A stretch of DNA of 10,223 bases from positions 1 through 10,223 of the forward strand of contig CAZLNO010000118.1 of assembly GCA_964561005.1 (NCBI GenBank), given 5' to 3'. Position numbers and translations under genes: made by a program. Below, in pieces: positions 6,150 through 10,223 of this stretch (position 1 is its first letter; each line of letters opens with the position of its first letter). Under the pieces are notes generated by a model that had not been told where the DNA came from, did no database searches, and was given only the letters and a program-made list of their open reading frames with translations. This DNA is from CAZLNO01 sp964561005. GTDB taxonomy: Bacteria; Pseudomonadota; Alphaproteobacteria; Kiloniellales; Rhodovibrionaceae.

Positions 6150-7451
6150 TCAGCCCAGCATGGCGTCGGGCAGGTAGGTGACGATGCCCGGCGCCAGGCT
6201 GATCAGCACCACCGCCGCCAGCAGCAGCAGGAAGAACGGCAGCGCCGCGCGCGCGACGTAAAGGATGTTCTGCCCGGTCAGACCCTGAATGACGAAGAGG
6301 TTGAAGCCGACCGGCGGGGTGATCTGGCTCATCTCCACCACCAGGACCAGATAGATGCCGAACCAGATGCGGTCGATTCCCGCCGCCTCCACCATCGGCA
6401 TGATGATACTGGCGGTCAGCACCACCACCGAGATGCCGTCCAGGAAGCAGCCCAGCACCACGAAGAACAGCGTCAGCGCCACCAGCAGCGCGGTGTCCGA
6501 CAGCCCCATGCCGCCGATCCAGGCGGCGAGCTGGCGCGGGATGCCGGTGAACCCCATCGCCGTGGTCAGGAAGGCCGCGCCGGCCAGGATGAAGGCGATC
6601 ATGCAGCTCGTCCGCGTCGCGCCCATCAAGGCGTCGCGGAAGGTTGCCCAGGTGAGCGTGCCCGACAGCCAGGACAGCAGCAGCGAAAGGAAGACCCCCA
6701 CCGCCGCCGCGTCGGTGGGCGAGGCGATGCCGGCGTAGATCGAGCCGATCACCCCCACGATCAGCAGGATCACCGGGATCAGCCCGCGCGTGCGCCGCAG
6801 CTTCTCGCGCAGCGGCAGCCCGGCGTCGGCCCTGGGCGCGCCGCCGGGGTTGAGCAGCGACCACGCCGCGATGAAGCCCATGAACAGCGCCACCAGCATG
6901 GCCCCGGGCAGGATGCCGGCGATGAACAGCCGGGCGATGCTCTCCTGGACCGCCACGCCGTAGACGATCAGGATGATCGACGGCGGGATCAGCAGGCCCA
7001 GCGTGCCGGACCCGGCCAGCGTGCCGATGCTCATGCGCGTGTCGTAGCCGCGGCGCGCCAGCTCCGGCAGCGACATCTTGCCGACCATCGCCGCGGTCGC
7101 CGCCGAGGAGCCGGAGACGGCGGCGAAGATGCCGCAGCCCAGGACGTTGACGTGCAGCAGGCGGCCGGGCAGGTTGCGCATCCAGGGCGCCAGCCCGGCG
7201 AAGAGGTCCTGCGACAGCCGCGAGCGGAACAGGATCTCGCCCATCCAGATGAACAGCGGCAGCGCCGCCAGCGCCCAGGCGTTGGACGCGCCCCAGACGC
7301 TGGTGGCCAGCACCTGCCCCGCCGGCACCCCGGTGTAAAGCGCGATGCCGACGTAGCCGACGCCGATCAGCGACAGCGCCACCCAGACGCCGCTGCCCAG
7401 CAGCGCGAAGAGGACGACGACCAGGATGACCGCCAGCCCGGCCTCGTTCAT
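6150..7451 (-). CDS. dctM: TRAP transporter large permease subunit DctM
   Basis: The ion-coupled translocation subunit of a tripartite ATP-independent periplasmic transporter, in the inner membrane with DctQ. It has 433 residues, the standard length, and about 12 hydrophobic segments. Family signatures are SGSSAATAAMVGKMSLPEL (113-131), SGTLGLLIPPSIILIVYG (148-165), ASPTDAAAVGVF (243-254), LGCFLDGISVVV (333-344) and EMSQITPPVGFNLFVIQG (373-390). The PPS and TPPVG loops correspond to the re-entrant hairpins around the substrate site. The ATG at 7451 overlaps the dctQ stop codon as ATGA, which points to translational coupling. An open frame extends upstream to 7727 but only shadows dctQ. Intact and probably functional. 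Confidence 0.95.
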   Translation of the reverse strand: MNEAGLAVILVVVLFALLGSGVWVALSLIGVGYVGIALYTGVPAGQVLATSVWGASNAWALAALPLFIWMGEILFRSRLSQDLFAGLAPWMRNLPGRLLHVNVLGCGIFAAVSGSSAATAAMVGKMSLPELARRGYDTRMSIGTLAGSGTLGLLIPPSIILIVYGVAVQESIARLFIAGILPGAMLVALFMGFIAAWSLLNPGGAPRADAGLPLREKLRRTRGLIPVILLIVGVIGSIYAGIASPTDAAAVGVFLSLLLSWLSGTLTWATFRDALMGATRTSCMIAFILAGAAFLTTAMGFTGIPRQLAAWIGGMGLSDTALLVALTLFFVVLGCFLDGISVVVLTASIIMPMVEAAGIDRIWFGIYLVLVVEMSQITPPVGFNLFVIQGLTGQNILYVARAALPFFLLLLAAVVLISLAPGIVTYLPDAMLG

Positions 7452-8029
7452 CGCGCCGGCGGCTCCTCGCCGGCGCGCTCCAGGGTCCGGGCGATCTCGT
7501 TCTCGGCGCCGTGATAGCTGGGCCGGCGGCCCGCAACGACCTGCACCAGCTCGTCCACGAAGGCGATGGTCAGCACGACCAGACCCAGGGACATCGCCGC
7601 CTGCGGCAGCCACAGCGGGATCGGCACCATGCCGGGGGAGACGTCGCCGTAGGCCAGGCTCTCCCCGGTCAAGGCGATCATGAACCAGGCGAAATAGGCG
7701 GCGATCGCCGCGCCGAAGGCCAGGCACCAGATCTCGATGACCCGGCGCGGCCCCGGCGGCGCCCGCTGGATCAGCAGCGTCACCCGGATGTGGCCGCCGG
7801 ACCGCAGGGTATAGGCCAGCGCCAGGAACGAGCTCGCCGCCAGGAAGAACCCGGCGAACGCCGCGTAGGAAGGGATGACGAAGCCCAGCCCCTCGCCGGT
7901 CAGCCAGAAGGCCAGCGTGCCCAGCGCGTTGGCCCCCACCTGCAGCAGCACCACCCCGGCGATGGCGGCCAGGAAGACCGCCGCCAGAACACCGCTGCCT
8001 TGGTAAAGGAGGTCGAGGGCCTTGCGCAT
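7448..8029 (-). CDS. dctQ: TRAP transporter small permease subunit DctQ
   Basis: Four-helix membrane partner of DctM. The 193-residue protein has four hydrophobic segments (about 12-33, 48-72, 98-121 and 140-165). It also shows the family landmarks SGGHIRVTLL (77-86) between helices 2 and 3, and PIPLWLPQA (136-144) before helix 4. The C-terminal tail is charged and cytoplasmic. I start at ATG 8029. A longer frame opens with GTG at 8083, but that codon sits in the edge of the hairpin repeat with no spacing to a ribosome site and adds a polar, unconserved leader. No good Shine-Dalgarno sequence precedes ATG 8029, so translation may be weak or depend on local RNA structure. The gene is second in dctP-dctQ-dctM. 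Confidence 0.9.
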   Translation of the reverse strand: MRKALDLLYQGSGVLAAVFLAAIAGVVLLQVGANALGTLAFWLTGEGLGFVIPSYAAFAGFFLAASSFLALAYTLRSGGHIRVTLLIQRAPPGPRRVIEIWCLAFGAAIAAYFAWFMIALTGESLAYGDVSPGMVPIPLWLPQAAMSLGLVVLTIAFVDELVQVVAGRRPSYHGAENEIARTLERAGEEPPAR

Positions 8030-8081
8030 GGCGGGTCTGTTCTTTTGCGTCTTCCGTGCAGCAGATGCCGAGCTGTCTGTC

Positions 8082-8220
8082 ACCTCCCCCCGCTTGCGGG
8101 GGAGGTCGGCGCGTCAGCGCCGGGTGGGGGCCACGGCGGTGACGTCACGATCACTGGCGGCTTTTTTGGCGCAACTTGCCGTGGCCCCCACCCCATCCCT
8201 CCCCCGCAAGCGGGGGAGGG
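8082..8220. repeat. 139-bp inverted-repeat element between dctP and dctQ
   Basis: Both ends carry the same hairpin in opposite orientation. The left one (8082-8106) has one bulged C; the right one, CCCTCCCCCGC/GCGGGGGAGGG around AA (8197-8220), is perfect over 11 bp. Inside them GGGTGGGGGCCACGGC (8122-8137) is perfectly inverted at 8178-8193. The left side has an extra mini-hairpin GGCGC-GTCA-GCGCC (8108-8121) that the right side lacks. The centre holds a 10-bp palindrome GTGACGTCAC (8139-8148). This is the layout of a MITE/REP-type intergenic element. In the operon transcript it would fold into a long stem just after dctP. Confidence 0.8.
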
Positions 8221-8240
8221 AGATGACTAGCCAGCCGCCG

Positions 8241-9236
8241 TCACTCCGTCGCCCGGTATTCGTCCAGGATCGTCTTGCCCCGGTCGCCGGCCTGCTGGAC
8301 CCATTCCCGCGCCATGGTCCGGCCGATCTCCTCGAAGCCGGCCATGAGGGCCTCGCTGGGCTGGTGCACGGCCATGCCGTTCTCTTCCAGCAGCCGCGTC
8401 TTCTCGGCGGTTTCCTGCCGGCTCATCTCCAGCCCGCGCCGCGACGCCGCGTCGGCGGCCTCCATCACGGCCTCCCGCGCGGCCGCGTCGAGGCGGTCGA
8501 AGGCCTTCTGGCTGACCACGGTGATGTTGCGCGGCAGCCAGGCCTTGGTGTCGTAGTAGTGGTTCACGTAGTCCCAGGCCTTGGTGTTGTAGCCGGTGGA
8601 GGGCGAGGTGATCATCGCGTCCACGCGGCCGGTGGCGAAGGCCTGCGGCAGGTCGGGCACCTCCACCTGCGTCGGGACCGCGCCGGCCAGGTCGGCGATG
8701 CGCTCGGTCGCCGCGTTGTAGGCGCGGAACTTCATGCCCTTGAGGTCCGCCATCTCGTCGACCGGCACCTTGGTGTAGAGCCCCTGGGGCGGCCAGGGCA
8801 CGGCGAACAGCAGCTTCAGACCCTGCTCGGCCAGCAGGTCGGCCACCACGGGGCGCGCCGCCCGCCACAGCTTCTGCGAGGCGTTATAGTCGGTGGCGAC
8901 GAAGGGGATGCTGTCGACGCCGAAGATCGGGTTCTCGTTCGACAGCCGCGACATCAGCACCTCGCCGATCGGCACGATGCCGGAGCGCACGGCGTTCTTG
9001 ATCTCCGGGTGCTTGATCAGCGAGCCGGCGGGATGGACGGTGATCTCCAGCGCGCCGTCGGTGGCCTGCGTCACCTCCTCGGCGAACTGGATGATGTTCT
9101 GGGTGTGGAAGGTGGCCTCGGGATAGGGCGTGGGCATGTCCCAGGATGCCGCCCGGACCGGTCCGGCGGCCAGGCCGAACGCCGCCGCGGCCGCGACGGC
9201 CAGCGCAACAATCCCGCGACGCGAGAGCTTCTGCAT
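8241..9236 (-). CDS. dctP: TRAP transporter periplasmic substrate-binding protein DctP
   Basis: Captures an organic acid in the periplasm and delivers it to DctQM. The precursor has 331 residues, normal for the family. The signal peptide (1-29, cleavage near VRA|AS) has a Tat-like SRRGIVAL before the hydrophobic core, so export by Tat is possible. Family segments include the hinge motif DLKGMKFRAYNAATERI (164-180). Its Arg171 corresponds to the conserved arginine that salt-bridges the substrate carboxylate. VPDLPQAFATGRVDAMITSP (193-212) and WLPRNITVVSQKAFDRL (233-249) follow. A monocarboxylate or dicarboxylate substrate is expected, but the exact one cannot be read. The start ATG has AGGGGGGA at 9243-9250 with 6-base spacing. 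A TTGACT box (9315-9310) with a weak AATCCT 17 bp on is the only upstream promoter hint. First gene of the operon. Confidence 0.93.
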   Translation of the reverse strand: MQKLSRRGIVALAVAAAAAFGLAAGPVRAASWDMPTPYPEATFHTQNIIQFAEEVTQATDGALEITVHPAGSLIKHPEIKNAVRSGIVPIGEVLMSRLSNENPIFGVDSIPFVATDYNASQKLWRAARPVVADLLAEQGLKLLFAVPWPPQGLYTKVPVDEMADLKGMKFRAYNAATERIADLAGAVPTQVEVPDLPQAFATGRVDAMITSPSTGYNTKAWDYVNHYYDTKAWLPRNITVVSQKAFDRLDAAAREAVMEAADAASRRGLEMSRQETAEKTRLLEENGMAVHQPSEALMAGFEEIGRTMAREWVQQAGDRGKTILDEYRATE

Positions 9237-9348
9237 CGGTGGTCCCCCCTGTGAACGTTTGATTATCCCTGGACTCGGTGTCGAGCAGGATTGCGCCTGC
9301 CCGGCACGGAGTCAAACGCCGAGGGGATTGCTTGCCGGCGAGGGCCTT

Positions 9349-9367
9349 GGCGGCGCGTTGCGCCGCC
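9349..9367 (-). terminator. Hairpin after the RTX-type gene
   Basis: GGCGGCGC (9349-9356) and GCGCCGCC (9360-9367) form a perfect 8-bp GC stem with a 3-base loop, beginning 3 bases after the stop codon on the - strand. No T-run follows, so it may be a weak or rho-assisted transcript end. Confidence 0.4.
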
Positions 9368-9370
9368 GCC

Positions 9371-10223
9371 TCAGATGAAGTCCTGGTCCAGGAGCTGGAT
9401 CCGGGCGGCGGCGCCGCCCGCGTCGCTGGCGACGAAGCCGGCTTCCAGCGTCGCGCCCGCCGCCAGGGCGCCGTTCTCCGCCACGGCATCCAGGATGACC
9501 GTCTGGGGATCGGGGCTGGAGCCGCTGGCGCCCCAGACATGGTCCACCGAAAGGGCGCCGTTGAACGCCAGCTCCAGCGTCCAGTCGTCGATGGCGGTGG
9601 CGCCCGGGTTGGTCACGGTCACGTTCACGACGACCGTCCCGCCGTGGTCGGTCACCTGAACGTCCGCCGCCACCCCGGCACTGTCGGCGGCCTGGCGGTC
9701 GATCACCTCGAAGCTGATCGTGTCGTCGTCCGGCGTGCCGCCCTGCGCCTGGTAGGTCAGCGTGAAGCTGTCGTCGGCGTCGAGCGCGCGGCGCCAGACG
9801 TCGGCGTTGGAGAAGGTGCCCGCGTCGCCGCTGGTGGCGAAGGTCAGCGGCGCGTTCAGATCGCTCGACCAGCCGTTGACCACGCGTCCGCCGCCGCCGG
9901 CGTCGACGCTCGCCGCGAACGCGGTGAAGCCCTCGCCGCCGTTCACCTCGCCGGGGTCGATCTCCACCGAGGCGATGTAGCCGCCGGGGAAGGCCTGCAA
10001 CACCTGTGACTCCAGGCCGCTGTCCGCGTCGGGGTCCGCGTCGCCGGAGTCCGCGCCGTCATCGCCATCGGCGGCGTCACCGCCGCCGCCGTCGCCCCAG
10101 ACGACGTCGTCGCCGGCCTGCGCCTCCATCAAGTCGTCACCGGCCCCGCCGATCAGGATGTCGCCGCGCGCGCCGCCGTCGACGCGGTCGTCGCCGGGTC
10201 CGCCGTCCAGCACATTGGCGCCG
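9371..10223 (-). CDS. RTX-type calcium-binding secreted protein, C-terminal part with a CBM2-like domain (5' end outside the window)
   Basis: The frame is open to the right edge, so only the last 283 residues are visible. They start with hemolysin-type nonapeptides (GGxGxDxxx): GANVLDGGPGDDRVDGG, GDILIGGAGDDLMEAQAGDD (about 1-39). These bind calcium and mark proteins exported by type I secretion. A linker of Gly, Asp and Ala follows (about 43-70). Residues 183-283 resemble a family-2 carbohydrate-binding module: VNVTVTNPGATAIDDWTLEL with Trp214, DHVWGA with Trp231, then ALAAGATLEAGFVAS. Residues 73-165, with NGW at 118 and ADVWRRALDADDSFTLTY, may be a degenerate second module. An extracellular polysaccharide-binding role is inferred. 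The catalytic or adhesive part, if any, lies outside the window. The far C-terminus LLDQDFI is acidic and hydrophobic, as in type I secretion signals. No secretion genes are visible here. Confidence 0.8.
   Translation of the reverse strand, partial: GANVLDGGPGDDRVDGGARGDILIGGAGDDLMEAQAGDDVVWGDGGGGDAADGDDGADSGDADPDADSGLESQVLQAFPGGYIASVEIDPGEVNGGEGFTAFAASVDAGGGGRVVNGWSSDLNAPLTFATSGDAGTFSNADVWRRALDADDSFTLTYQAQGGTPDDDTISFEVIDRQAADSAGVAADVQVTDHGGTVVVNVTVTNPGATAIDDWTLELAFNGALSVDHVWGASGSSPDPQTVILDAVAENGALAAGATLEAGFVASDAGGAAARIQLLDQDFI

Noticed and set aside
5143..7536. Long open frames antisense to or out of phase with dctM and the symporter (also 5568-7514 +)
   Set aside because: Their translations are repetitive Arg/Gly/Ala/Gln/His strings typical of wrong frames in GC-rich DNA. 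They overlap the membrane genes completely.
7452..7727. N-terminal extension of dctM upstream of ATG 7451
   Set aside because: It lies wholly inside dctQ, has no homologous look, and would destroy the normal ATGA overlap.
8030..8083. GTG 8083 as the start of dctQ
   Set aside because: The codon falls at the border of the hairpin repeat with no usable ribosome-site spacing, and the added 18 residues are not like the family.
9287..9315. TTGACT-N17-AATCCT as the promoter of the TRAP operon
   Set aside because: The -10 box matches only 3 of 6 bases, too weak to call as a feature. It is mentioned only as a hint in the dctP entry.

Overview
The window is very GC-rich and densely coded. It looks like the chromosome of an alphaproteobacterium, probably of the Rhodospirillales type. 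The reasons are a group-3 sigma factor with a canonical RpoH box, a TRAP transporter, a BCAM0308-type zinc-ribbon protein, and intergenic hairpin elements built from C/G tracts. The organism cannot be named from the sequence alone.

Layout. Positions 1-769 on the + strand hold the tail of an unrecognised protein and a small zinc-ribbon protein (BCAM0308 family). A 230-bp element with 26-bp terminal inverted repeats (769-998) follows directly. Every other gene is on the - strand, so the rest is read from the right end leftwards. First comes the 3' part of a secreted RTX-type calcium-binding protein with a CBM2-like C-terminus (9371-10223). Next is a transport operon: dctP (TRAP binding protein), a 139-bp inverted-repeat element, dctQ and dctM (overlapping by ATGA), then a bile acid:sodium symporter (BASS) family permease (5208-9236). 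After that come a secreted cupredoxin-like protein (4587-5066), an orphan membrane histidine kinase behind a near-perfect sigma-54 promoter (3251-4453), a stand-alone SagB/ThcOx-type nitroreductase (2417-3040), and the heat-shock sigma factor rpoH with a sigma-70-like promoter and an intrinsic terminator that overlaps its stop codon (1033-2171).

How the genes work together. Only the dctP-dctQ-dctM-BASS block is a clear functional unit, for uptake of an organic anion. The imperfect hairpins between dctP and dctQ would be expected to set the ratio of binding protein to permease. The kinase, the cupredoxin-like protein, the nitroreductase and rpoH appear to be separate transcription units: each has its own leader, promoter candidate or terminator-like hairpin.

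I found no CRISPR array, tRNA, rRNA, transposase or phage gene, and no clearly new multi-gene defence or metabolic system. The points most worth a second look are the sigma-54 promoter of the orphan kinase, the two inverted-repeat elements, the symporter attached to the TRAP operon, and the cupredoxin fold that has lost its copper ligands.
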